From: Solenopsis invicta
Lineage: Eukaryota > Arthropoda > Insecta > Hymenoptera > Formicidae
Length of the DNA: 64,000 nt
Direction: 5' to 3'
Assembly: GCF_016802725.1 (NCBI RefSeq)
Contig: NC_052672.1
Coordinates: forward strand, 2,634,749 to 2,698,748
A model generated the notes under the pieces. The model was not told where the DNA came from. It saw only the letters and a list, made by a program, of their open reading frames with translations, and did not search any database. Position 1 is the stretch's first letter. Every line of letters starts with the position of its first letter. A program made the translations under genes and the position numbers. Shown here piece by piece: positions 1 to 10,459 of this stretch.

Positions 1-901
1 TCGGTGTGGTTCAACTGCCATGTCCTACTAGGAAGAGGAAGTGAAAGAAGGAGACATCCCGATGCTGCTATTCCTCGGCTGCCTCGTTCGCAAAAATAAC
101 CCTCCCGTCGTTGTGATCCCTTTGACAGTCTTACCGTTGGTTGTCAAGCGCGCACTCCGACTGTTTAGAACGATCTGTTCGAAAAATGCTCCACGCGCGC
201 TTCTTTTATACGCTCCGGACACGCGAAACGCGAAAGTGGTTATGGGTTTGAAAATGGCGCTGCGACGCGTCCTCGCGGCTGGCGCCGGCTCCCACGCTTG
301 TCGACGCTCGCGCGGGGGCAAGCCGCAGGGTGGGGGAGGCTGCGTTCCGCCAGGCGGCCGTATTCCGCCGCGCGACCGCGCGTCGCCGAACGTTTGAAAA
401 CGCTAGACGGCCGCGCGCGCTTGCGGGCGCATTCTTTCAAATTCTAATGTTTTAGAATCATAATCTTTCAACATATCCAGGCCGAATGAGTCGGATATAT
501 TAATTAATTATCTAAATACGCGTCTCAACAAATGTTTAACTCAGTTTAACATTAATATTAAAATAAATTTTATAAATTCATAAATAAATTTGTGGATCAA
601 TGCGGTTATTTTAAAAATGCTCCAATTCAAAAATACCATCGGATGGCATGAGAAAAAAAAAAAATTTTTTTAACCCCAGACATAACATTTCACTTAAAAC
701 ATTTTTTTTTATTTTTTTTAGTTTCGAGCATATACGCTTCGAAAATTTTTTTCAAAAAATGTTTCACCTCCTAAAAGTGCAAACGGGCACGTATAAAAAA
801 ATACGGGTCCCTTATTTTTATTTGTACTACAACATATTAAAAGCTCGTTTAAATCTGAGGCGGGAGGGCACTTTCCTATGTTTCCTTGTGAGTACTGTGT
901 A
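1..901. other. No recognisable gene; GC-rich patch then AT-rich DNA
   Basis: Short open frames are present on both strands but none shows a family motif. A CpG-rich block lies at about 240-440, and the sequence turns sharply AT-rich after it. The block could be a promoter-like CpG region or an old LTR fragment; nothing here decides between them. Confidence 0.5.
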
Positions 902-1062
902 CAATGAGGTGCATTAATGAGATCCTTTTTCGGTGTAGGAACTCCAGCAGTTTAACCAATCATGTATTGCCATTGGCTTAGTGGGTTTGTCTCATTGGCT
1001 AAGATTACTGTGACTTTTGCACTAGCTACACCAAAAAAGGACTTTATTAATGCACCTCATTG
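902..1062. mobile_element. 161-bp MITE with TA target duplication
   Basis: The ends are inverted copies: CAATGAGGTGCATTAAT at the left and its reverse complement at the right, with the match continuing imperfectly for about 35 bp. TA lies directly outside each end (900-901 and 1063-1064). TA flanks fit a Tc1/mariner-type non-autonomous element; the family is inferred from the duplication only. There is no coding capacity. Confidence 0.75.
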
Positions 1063-1064
1063 TA

Positions 1065-1987
1065 CAACCATACAATGCGCTTTCGATAACAACATCGTGA
1101 AGTCATCTTCGAATTTGAATATTTTCAGATAATTCCGGAGCGTTCAAACAATCAAATGCCCGCCTATGTTTTAAAATTGCTATAACTTTATAAATATAAA
1201 GTATATTGCAAAAACATAAAACTTACAAACAAATTTAAATGTATTCTATCGATTGATAATGTTACCAAAAATTAAGAACCAAACTGAAATAAGAAGAGAG
1301 ACTTGAAATGAGAAAAGAATAAAATGTTTACATGATGATTATCGAAGATCATGATTTATACGAGATTATGTCATCTGTTTCATCAACTTATAAATGTTTT
1401 ATAAGTGTTAAAGTAGGTACTTCAAAATCCCAAAATGACGAGAAAATGTTTAAACTTAAAATGGATTTGTAATTGATTCAATATAAAGACACCGAATTAA
1501 TTTCTACACCTAATATTTGCGATTCATAAATATTTATTATTGATACATTTCATTTATGCTAGTAACACATTTGTGCAACATTTGATGTAATATTTATGCG
1601 TTTGTACTTTGTATTTTTGTCACATTGTTATACAACAATTTTTTACATCCCGTTTAGATAATTTTATATAAGAATTCTCTTTATTTAAAAAACAATACAA
1701 CATTCTTTTTGTTCTTATTTTGTACTATATTTTCTTCATTTTGATTTTGAATTATTAATCCTTTCCTTTTTCTAATAAAATCTACTAATTTTGTAATAAA
1801 ATTTACTTTAATATAACTAATATCAAAATACTGAATTCTATTTTTATAGTTTTATGTAGATATCGTATAACATTTAAAGAAACGCAAATATATATATGTA
1901 ACATATAGCATATATTTTCATAAGTAACAACACATGATATAAAAATTAAATACAATTTTATCCTGAAATCTATAGAATTTATGAAAT
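1065..1987. other. AT-rich stretch without gene
   Basis: Very AT-rich sequence with only short frames. I see no repeat, RNA gene or coding motif that I can support. Confidence 0.5.
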
Positions 1988-2295
1988 AAGATGTAACGAA
2001 CCGCCTTCCAACCCCCCCCCCCGGACCGCCAAACCGTCCGAACCGTCCGGCCGAACATCCGCCGGACGGCCGTTAAACGGCGCATAGCGCCTAATAAATA
2101 CACAAATATCGGAGCAAACAAGCGATCGCTCCCGCGCTCTCATCTTCGCGCGCACGCGCTCTCGTTCCCGCGCCGTCCGTAGCCACGATATGCGCGCGTG
2201 GTCCGGAGCGAGAGACCCGAGATCGAGTGGCGGGGATGCTGCCGCCGGACCGCTCCGCCGTAACGCGCCGCGCATCCCCCTCACCACGATCCTCG

Positions 2296-2306
2296 GGTAT
2301 ATAAGG
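2296..2306 (+). promoter_or_regulatory. TATA box inside the solo LTR
   Basis: GGTATATAAGG sits in the GC-rich LTR, a good TATA element for plus-strand transcription. It suggests that the lost element was on the plus strand. This is motif recognition only. Confidence 0.55.
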
Positions 2307-2871
2307 CGACGTTCGCCGGAGGCAAGACCTGATCCGCTTCTGGCCGGTCCGCCGAACAGAAGTCTCCCCAGGTTGTCACTAAGATCGAGCGTCTCGGTCT
2401 CCGCTAAGTTACTTAGTTGACAGCCGCTTCCGAGTCCGATCCCGAGCTCCGCTTCCCGACTCGTCAACCTGGGCTCAAGTACATTTGGGCCCCGTCAAGT
2501 CACTTGACACGAAGGCGATTCGCCATCCACCCTGCCTCCCGAGTCCGACACCACCTCACGTACGGGGGTACGGTGCTCCGTGCCTCCACCAAGCGCACTT
2601 GGCGTGAGGGGGTGTCCCCCGGCAAACATTCGCGGTCTTAATCGCCTCGCAACGGTCCGCGCTACGAAGCTAACGAAGAAAACACGAATCCGTGTACGCG
2701 CCGCGCTCACCGCTCCCCGCGCCGCACTACCACCGAGCGTCACGGCCACAAAAACAAGGCCGCCGAGATTCGCCGAAAAACACGCGACTAAATTCGCCGA
2801 ACCACGTCTCGCACAACAGGTGCACCTGTAAACAGATTCCCGCGTATACAGACTACGCCGAGCCGAATTGC

Positions 2872-3056
2872 TGTGTCACGTCCGTCCGCGCGCTTAACCG
2901 ATATAACTCTGGATATATGTATCGCGTCCGTCCGAGCGTCTAGGAGAAGTAAGTTTGTGTCGCGTCCGTCCGCGCGTCTTGCAAAGCTGAGTTCAACAAG
3001 TTTGTATCACGTTCGTCCGCGCACTCGAACACAAGGCTCTGTACCGCATCCGTACA
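2872..3056 (+). repeat. Array of five 21-bp motif copies in the LTR
   Basis: The motif TGTRTCRCGTCCGTCCG recurs at 2872, 2918, 2956, 3003 and, degenerate, 3040. Start-to-start spacing alternates 46, 38, 47 and 37 bp, so the real unit may be an 84-bp dimer. It may be a set of binding sites or a decayed tandem repeat. Confidence 0.7.
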
Positions 3057-3206
3057 ACCGCCGATGCCAAATGTAAAAACGTCGAGTAGAATAAACACGT
3101 TGATATTCTTCTACCTTTAAGAAAACGTCTAATTCCTCCAAGCGACCTTTCGCGCCCGATCCTGTACCGTCGACCGTCCGTGCGCGAAACACGGTCGTTA
3201 CAAAGA

Positions 3207-4385
3207 ATATGTGAAATAAAATGTTAACTAAAATAAAAATTTTAAAGTAATCAGATAATACATCACAGATAAAATTATTTCCATTTTTTTATATGAACAG
3301 GACTAAACTTATAGAGAGCTAAGTTTAAAAAAAGCTAGATATGTTGCTGAGTTAAATTTAATACCATTTAATGTCATTACATGTTGAAAAGCAAAAGAGG
3401 ATGTCCATTACTAATTAAGTCTGTTTACTATCAAGTCACAATATGTTATTTATTAAAACACATTTGATATATTAGCGATATGAACAAAATTTATTTTGAA
3501 CGCCTATTAAAACTCTGGAATATTCAAAGTTTAAAACTACAAACATTATATGAATTGATCTTGAATTCTCAACCAAATTATATTTTGTTCTACGTTATTA
3601 AATTTGTTCCAAGAATTTATTACAATATAAAAAAAATATTTTTTATACATAGGAATAGAAAATATATATGTATATGTATACCAATCATATTAAGTTATTT
3701 AATGTACTGATAAATTAATAATAATTAAAGAAAGATAGTAAATCAAAAACTTTAAAAAAATCAATTTCTTATTTTCTGCATTTTTTTAAAAAAAGTTTCA
3801 AAATCAGTAATCACAATACTTCAAAAACTATTTGATTAATTAGACTAAAATTTTTACAATTTTCATTACTACTTAACCTTAATCCTTTACATAGAATTTT
3901 TTAATAAAAATTTAATATTTAAAATATAGTTTTAGAGTTTATAGTTTTTAGTTTTAGTATACAGTTTTAGTATATAGTTTTATAATTTATAGTTTTTTAT
4001 TAACAAAAAAAGGCTCAAATTTAAGGCAAGAATAAAGTAAATAAAAAAAAACATTACACAACAAAATTTAAGTTTTCTGTTTAAGATTTTCAAAGCATTT
4101 ATACTTTGAGATCATTCTGTGAAATGTTATGACCACAGCAAAGCACATTTTAGTAGGCATAATTCATAATAACTATGCTGCAGTATATTCATAACGCTAT
4201 TCAACATCAAAATTTTCTTTAAAGTGTCATAGCACATAACCCGAAGATTTTTTCATATTAAACACGATGCTATTTTCACGTCGGGATTTTAAGTAAACTA
4301 TAGTAAAATAAGCCAAAAAGGGCATTATTTGTTATTTTCAACACTCTTATATCGCAAAAAAACTTGTTTCTATTGTAAATAAAAT
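3207..4385. other. AT-rich DNA with degenerate short repeats
   Basis: No gene is recognised. Around 3925-3995 a short motif of the form TATAGTTTT recurs several times. The open frame at 3480-3710 has biased composition but no known motif and is probably chance. Confidence 0.5.
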
Positions 4386-4703
4386 TGTAAGATTAAACGA
4401 ACTTACCAAGTGAAGTTCAATCTTAATTATGCCCTGACTCGTCTGGATGGATTACTATGTAGTCACGTTTTCGTGCTCTATTACCAACAGAATTTAGAGT
4501 ACTTAAAAAAGGTAAAGCGGGCGTTCTGACCTGCCCGCGCTCACCGCACTGCCCACGCCATTGTCATGTTTTATTAGTTTAAAGCACCAAAGCAAATCGC
4601 CTAACTGGGCGGGAAAAGCGTACAATTCGCGGAAGATTCATCCGGACGAGCCAGGGCATAATTAAGATCGAACTTCACTTGGTAAGTTTGTTTAATCTTA
4701 CAA
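4386..4703. mobile_element. Nested inverted-repeat (MITE-like) element
   Basis: The block starts TTGTAAGATTAAACGAAC and ends with its near-complement, and the two arms match for about 65 bp each. The inner part of the arms begins AATTATGCCCTGACTCGTC. Just downstream (4703-4750) a second copy of the inner end appears in direct orientation, which points to one MITE inserted in or beside another. Part of the block recurs inverted at 8800-8957. There is no coding capacity. Confidence 0.65.
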
Positions 4704-4760
4704 TTATGCCTCTGTCTCGTCCGGATAGATTACTATGTAGTTGTTTAAAGTGCGATTTAC

Positions 4761-5130
4761 TCGTACTCTCCTGTAGGTATTCTTATAATTGCAGAAATAA
4801 ATTCCTATAAAATGTTGCAACAGAAAAGTTTCTAAAATTACATACAGTAAATTTGAAACAAAAATATCTAAGTATGATAAAGAGTAACTCTCTCCAATTT
4901 GTTGTAAACATATTACAATTCTTTAGAAATATTTCACTTTCTAATGAAAACAATATTCTTTAGATACATCTGAGAAAATCCAATACTGTATGGGCTTGCA
5001 TTATATTATACCTGAAAATGACTTCATTTTTATTGCTCAACCTAAAGTTTCAGGAAAGATGGAGCCTAATTTATACTCCAAAATTATAGATTATTTCTTA
5101 ATTCAGCAAGAGAAAAACTTTACCATATTG
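4761..5130. other. AT-rich gap without gene
   Basis: No feature is supported. The frame running from 4990 into the microsatellite is an artefact of the repeat. Confidence 0.45.
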
Positions 5131-5199
5131 TGTGTATGTGTGCGTGTGCGTGTGCGTGTGCGTGCGCGTGCGCGTGTGCGTGTGTGTGTGTGTGTGTAT
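5131..5199. repeat. (TG)n/(CG)n microsatellite
   Basis: About 70 bp of alternating TG and CG dinucleotides. It generates spurious Arg/Val- or His/Thr-rich frames on both strands. Confidence 0.9.
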
Positions 5200-6896
5200 C
5201 GAATAGATACTATCGCTAAGGAGTTATATAATGTTGGCTTACCAGTACCAACGATAAGAATCAGATAATTTCTGACAACTATAATCTGGTAATCCAACAA
5301 GACTGCAATAACATCTGAAAATCTTAATTTGATATAAAAAGTGTCGAGCATGATATATAGAAGATAAGTTTCTCTGATAAATTGATATTTGTGTTTTTGA
5401 ATAATTATTTACAAGATATTTTTCTTGAGAAGCTTTGGAAAGCTTGATGGAAGAATCTCGGGAGAAAGTGCGATAGTGATCGGATCAATTTTGAGGCTTT
5501 AGAAATTTGCCAAATATTAACCAAGAGCTTCGAAAAATAGCTTGCCAAGTAGCTGTTTCACAATGAATTCTTCCTTCAGAATCTTGTCTTATTCATTGAG
5601 ATCCTGTAAAATAACTTCTCTGAATTTATCAAGGAATGTTGAGATAAAAATCAAGCCTATTACTGTCGTAGTAATAGCTTCACCTAGAATTTAGGCAACT
5701 GTTACTAATTTTAGAAATATTGTACTCAACTTCAAAAAGAAACCGTATCAGGAATTCTGCGGCTTTATAACGCTAATAGTCTTGCTAAACTCTTTAATCG
5801 GAGACTGACTACCAATCAGTCTCTCCAAAATAAGAAAAAATGTTTAAACGACTGTTGTTAAACATAGAATAGGAATCAGTATCCCTTAATCACGAGATAA
5901 GAATTTTAGATCTTTGATTAACTTTGGCGAGTACCAGGGAATCTGATATGTCTGGCAAAAGTGTCAGCAGGATTCTTGTATATTGTTTGATCGTAGCTGC
6001 AGATAAGAATGTCAGCCTGCTGTTCAATGGCGTGATAGGTTTGTCTGTCCAAAGCTACTCTGATCCTCCAGACACAAACCTCCTGTAAAGATGCAAAAAT
6101 TGCCGTCTATCTAGAGTAGTCTCTCGAATGCGACTCCACGCTATTAACTCAACTGACGTGGTATGGAGGGCTATACTGCATTGCTAGAAAAAAGTGAAAC
6201 ATGTGATGAATTAAACCTGCAACTTTTGCAATGGCACAATGTGACAATCTGCGCAATCTGCGCAAAGGTCCTAATTAGTAAAATTTGATTTTCTCTTTTA
6301 TCAAATGGAGTCGATACTGAATGTAGGACATTCCTCCTGTTTCATATTTATGGTCGCCAGATCTGGAGTGAAATCGTCTATTCTCGACAGCAAATCAGAT
6401 AAAAACCTTACAAAGTCGTCTAGCGATTCGTTGGGGACAAAGTGGTGAGATTTCGTGATCCTTAAAGTCCCATAAAGATTGATCTTACATCAATCGATAA
6501 TCCTCGCGGGTTTACTTATTTTCACTGGTATAATCACTTACGCTGTCCTCAAACTCTTTTTTTTTGTAGCCACGACAAATCGAGTGGCATAAAACTACAT
6601 GCGCCGTCTTGTCGCAACACGTGGCAATTTTAGGACGACTAGGACGAGGCCACTGTTTTGACGCTCTGTGCATCTACTGCTTCAAGCAAGTATCGCTGAC
6701 GGATACACCTGGTAGTGTGCGAGCTACGAGGACGGGGCAATGGACATTAATGCCTCACTAGCAAGCCGGTCCATCTTACGCTCTTGTTGTCGTCATCGGT
6801 AAAAGGCACGCGCTCAAGATCCACAACCTAAGAGTGCATTTGCTCAGCTGCACGGTTGGCGCTATTCTAGAAGATAATCTTTTGGAACAAGCATAC

Positions 6897-7035
6897 GAGA
6901 CGCGAGCTCGTGCTTGCCGTCGTCTCCTACAGGACGAGCGAGCAGGCGCAAAATTGTTGAGCGCAAGTGAAGACCGCTGCGCTCCGGTGTCGATATTCTG
7001 CCGTCGACGCTATGCGAACCGGTCGGCAACAGTGC
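6897..7035 (+). repeat. Diverged repeat, copy 1 (partner 8290-8420)
   Basis: This stretch and 8290-8420 share an ordered set of matches: a CpG-rich start, GGACG near a run of AGCGGGCGCAA, then a shared end of about 40 bp. Conceptual translations of both end in RRYANRSAT, and both carry an RAC(R/H)R start. The similarity at DNA and protein level suggests two old copies of one sequence of unknown type. Confidence 0.5.
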
Positions 7036-8289
7036 AATAATAGCAAAAAAATTTACAACAAATAACCAGCAATACACTAATGCGACGACATCCCGAGCAA
7101 TCTTTTAGTAAAAGACAAACGAGATAGTGTAAGCCGAGATTGTATAAATCGACGTGATAATCGCATTCAGTCAGATCACCGGCTACAATGACTCCTTTAA
7201 TAAGCGAGATCACAAGTATTCTGATCATGTGCACATCAGACGTAATATCTCTGTAAAGATGTATGGATGGTCCAAAAATCCAGAAGGGCGAGGAGATAAA
7301 CTCGTACAGCCTGTTCTTCCATTAAAAATGGAAAAATTTATTGCACGAGAAATTCATAGGTAACAGAAGCTACGCATCTTCCAGATCCATAGTAACCATC
7401 TTGTAATTCGGAAGCAAAAGCCGAGTGACCGTACGCCAGTCTTTTAGTTTGTGATATGGGTACAAAGTTCAGAACGGTAATTGTTGTTTTGTCTACCGAT
7501 TGTGATGCAATCTGAAGGTCTAAGTGAATCATCGGTACGCTGCAGTGGTCTGAAGATGGCAATAGGCCTGATCAGATGAGGCAATCGGTTATGCTCCTTC
7601 TTTACCATAATGAAGAAACATATCTGGTTTGCCGCCCCGGTTCCGAAGAACCGTCTGCCCATCTATCTGCGCAGCAACCACTGTATGAAAGATTTCTGTA
7701 TCCCTCCTCAGGAAAGAATCAATCTCCTTTGCTTGGTACGATGTCTTCTGCTGCTACCATGTTCACGTTGCAATAAAGGAGCAGGAAAGCTCGAGCGTAT
7801 TATGTAAGCTAGCCTCTATTGAGGCTGTCTCGAGATCCGACTAATATACGGCTTTTCTAAATAAAATCCTGGAATCTCGTTCATGAGCTCCTCTATTAAA
7901 GCAATAGCTGCTACTGGCGCTGCAAACTTTGCGCATGCGCGTGTACGGGGCCTCTCTGGCATCACTGTATCAGAGAGATGGCCATAACATTTCTTATTCG
8001 TTAGCGAAGGAACAACTGCCAATAATCACTACAAAGAAGAAGAATTTTATGTATCACAAACGATAATTACCTGAGGATTGGCGAGAGTAACGCTATCCAT
8101 GTTCTCGGGGTTAGGTGAGTTGACGGAAGAGGTCATTGCAGATGAGACAGTCGGTTACGTCCCCTCTTTGCCGCGTAAAGCCGCGGGTCGACAAGGGGAC
8201 ATACGCCGCCCCGATTCTTGCATTGGATTGTCTACTCATCTGCCTGACAGTCAACAGAGCCTATTTCATGGTGGAAGCACACGAAGTGC

Positions 8290-8420
8290 TAACACGCGCC
8301 TGTCATCGACGTCGTCGTCCAAAGGACGGGCAAGCGGGCGCAAGGTCGAGCGAGCGAGGATCGCTGCTCGGGTGTCATTACTGCCTCCGGCGCTATGCAA
8401 ACCGTTCGGCGACATTGACC
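8290..8420 (+). repeat. Diverged repeat, copy 2 (partner 6897-7035)
   Basis: This is the second copy of the repeat at 6897-7035, lying in a 173-codon open frame (8136-8657) that I do not recognise. The shared C-terminal motif RRYANRSAT is the clearest link. The frame could be a fragment of a decayed gene or chance in CpG-rich DNA. Confidence 0.45.
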
Positions 8421-8799
8421 TCTGACTACGCTTCTGCTGAAGCTACAGAACCCTTGGATGAGATTTGCCTGGATGTTGCCTCTGGTCAGCTGCTGAGAAA
8501 AAAATCACTAAGCTTCACAAATCCTAGAAACTCGGATAAAGCTCGTGTTAACTTCTCGCGAGAAGACGACCAAGATCCGGATGTGTACGTTAATCTATTG
8601 TATATCGGGTTTGTAGAGAGGTTAGGTTCAACGCCCGAACCCATTTCGTGCAAGTGATGACGATGCTTACATCGTTCTGTCACTGTCTCTTCATTACAAC
8701 CCGGTAATGCTTGTTACGTTTAAGCCTACCTTCTATACCAGACGAAATCACTTTTTGCAATACAACCTACAAAAACTCTGTTGATTCTGCAAGAATGGG

Positions 8800-8957
8800 A
8801 AAAGTAATAAAACATTGCGATGGCGCGGGCAGCGCGGTGAGCGCAGGCGGGTCAGAGGCGCCCCGCTTTATCTTTTCTAAGTGCTTTAAATTCTGTTGGT
8901 AATGCACCACGAAAACGTGACTACATAGCAATCCATCCGAACGAGACAGAGGCATAA
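8800..8957 (-). mobile_element. Partial MITE, inverted copy of the 4.4-kb family
   Basis: Read on the minus strand from 8957, the sequence begins ATTATGCCTCTGTCTCGTTC and continues through a GTAGTCACGTTTTCGTG core and a GC-rich segment. It follows the element at about 4425-4580 in the same order. Its end abuts the LINE fragment that starts at 8958. Confidence 0.65.
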
Positions 8958-9896
8958 TCAACTGCGTGGAGATGAGGGAGGTGGAGGAGCCTCAGGAGCA
9001 ACAAAATAATGCCCCTTAGGCTTCTCCAAGCCAACCTTAACCACGCCAGGGCTGCACAAGACATGCTTGTTCAGTGCCTGGCGGAGGTGGGTGGCGGGCT
9101 GGCCATCGTCGCCGATCCGCACAGGATCCCCGAGGATAACTCCAACTGAGTTGGGGACTCCTCGAGGAAGGTGGCAATGGTCAGCCAACATGTTGTGGGC
9201 GCTCCGCCGATGATCCCAATATCGGCAGAAGAGAGTTTTGTAATGGTCGAGTAAGGACCCATCAATGTCCTGGGCTGTTACCTTCCCCCTAGCTTGGACA
9301 GGGGGGAGTTCAAGGCGACCCTGGATGGCATGGACATTCTCAGTCGCTCTCCTAGGCCAGTCGTTGTGGGGAGAGACCTCAATGCACACGCTGTGGATTG
9401 GGGCTGCCCTCGTACCAACACCAGGGGCCGCCTGACCCAAGACTTTACGGCGGGGCTCGGCCTGGTACTCTTAAACCAGGGCCGGGTCAACACCTTTGTA
9501 GGGAGCGGGGGGGGAGTCCATTGTGGATGTCACATGGGCTTTCCCCAGTGCCCTAAATAGGGTAAAGGGATGGAGAGTGGAGACCAGCTCTTTGGGAGAG
9601 ACGTCCGATCACAGACTCATCTCCATGGAGCTGCCCCCCCCCGCTAAGGTGTGTGAGCAACGCCGCCACAGACAAAACGAAAAACAATAGGTCCTAAAGA
9701 AACTTGACCGAAGCCCTCGAGGTCAGCCTCTTTGCCTCCACTTGGCCGGAAGGAGGGACTGATCTAGGAGCCGAGGAGGAGGCTGTGTGGTATGATGTCG
9801 CGAACGTGCGACGCCTCCATGCCCCGCAGCAGACCTATGCGCGTCGTGCTGCCTACTGGTAGTCCGCAGATTTGGCCCGACTCAGACGGGCCGCCG
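8958..9896 (+). pseudogene. R1-like LINE fragment: APE endonuclease domain
   Basis: The plus strand encodes an apurinic/apyrimidinic-type endonuclease as found in R1-clade LINEs, which nick chromosomal DNA for target-primed reverse transcription. Visible motifs in order are QANLNHARAAQDM (N-terminal Asn motif, from about 9010), ADPHRIP, GCYLPP, GRDLNAHAVDWG (about 9388) and, after a one-base frameshift in a G run near 9515, VDVTWAFPSALN and SSDHRLISMELP. In-frame TGA and TAA codons break the N-terminal half. The usual GDLNAH motif reads GRDLNAH here. The fragment stops where the Transib end begins at 9897. The reverse transcriptase is missing; the RT fragment at 14.1 kb may be a relative but does not join it. 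Confidence 0.75.
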
Positions 9897-9967
9897 CACA
9901 GTGGTCTAGATCTTGAAAAAGCTGGTCAAAAATAGAAAGAGGTTTTAGATTTAAATGAAAAAAAATA

Positions 9968-10250
9968 TATAAGGGTTTTCGAGGTAGCTGATAACGAATT
10001 TGATATGAAAATTTTAAAATTCAAAATGGCGGATCTAATATGACCGACCACTTTAATAAAAATTGTTCGTAATTTTATATAAATTAGTGTATAAGGGTTT
10101 TCGAGGTCGCTGATAACAAATTTGATATGAAAATTTCAAAATTTAAAATGGCGGATCTAATATCACCAAACACTTTAATAAAAATCATTCAAAATTTTAT
10201 ATGAATTGGTGTATCAGAGTATTCACGATTACTAATTACGATTATAGGAT
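9968..10250. repeat. 122-bp tandem repeat, two copies plus a remnant
   Basis: Copy 1 starts at 9968 and copy 2 at 10090, each beginning TATAAGGGTTTTCGAGGT and running through AAAATGGCGGATCTAATAT. A degenerate third copy starts at 10212. The position between the CACAGTG end and the transposase suggests subterminal repeats of the Transib element. Confidence 0.8.
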
Positions 10251-10459
10251 TACAATTGCGAAATTAAAAACAATATATGTATAGTTGATTTTTATTTCAA
10301 AATTTTTCGCAGAGTAATAATTATTATGAAATATAATTAAGAAACAATTATCAAATTAAAAAAAAAATTAAAACGGTTTAAAATATTTATAGAAGATTTA
10401 TAAACAAAATTTAAAAAGTAAAAAAATTTTAAGAGATTTTAAAGAAGTTAGATTTTAAA

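Larger units (their letters stand above)
1992..3202. mobile_element. Solo LTR, 1211 bp (Gypsy-type)
   Basis: The element starts TGTAACGA and ends TCGTTACA, a perfect terminal inverted repeat of the TG...CA type. It is flanked on both sides by AAGA (1988-1991 and 3203-3206), a 4-bp target duplication usual for Ty3/Gypsy integrases. There is no internal coding region, so it is best read as a solo LTR left by recombination between two LTRs. It is GC-rich and holds a TATA box and a repeated motif array, given separately. The second solo LTR at 17184-18507 shares the TGTAACG/CGTTACA ends. Frames inside it are not convincing genes. Confidence 0.8.
5200..8799. other. 3.6 kb without recognisable gene
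   Basis: Many short frames lie on both strands with frequent stops and no known domain. The region is less AT-rich than its left flank and may be a decayed element. On the minus strand around 6550-6650 there is a Cys/His-containing stretch, but it does not form a clean zinc knuckle. One diverged repeat pair is listed separately. Confidence 0.4.

Noticed and set aside
1979..2749. Open frames of 80-160 codons on both strands in GC-rich DNA
   Set aside because: They lie in a solo LTR with defined ends and target duplications and show no protein motif.
4990..5268. Open frame with an Arg/Val repeat
   Set aside because: The repeat is a TG/CG microsatellite read in one frame; no domain surrounds it.
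5930..6700. Minus-strand Cys/His stretch as a gag zinc knuckle
   Set aside because: The spacing does not fit CCHC, and the frame is interrupted by many stops.
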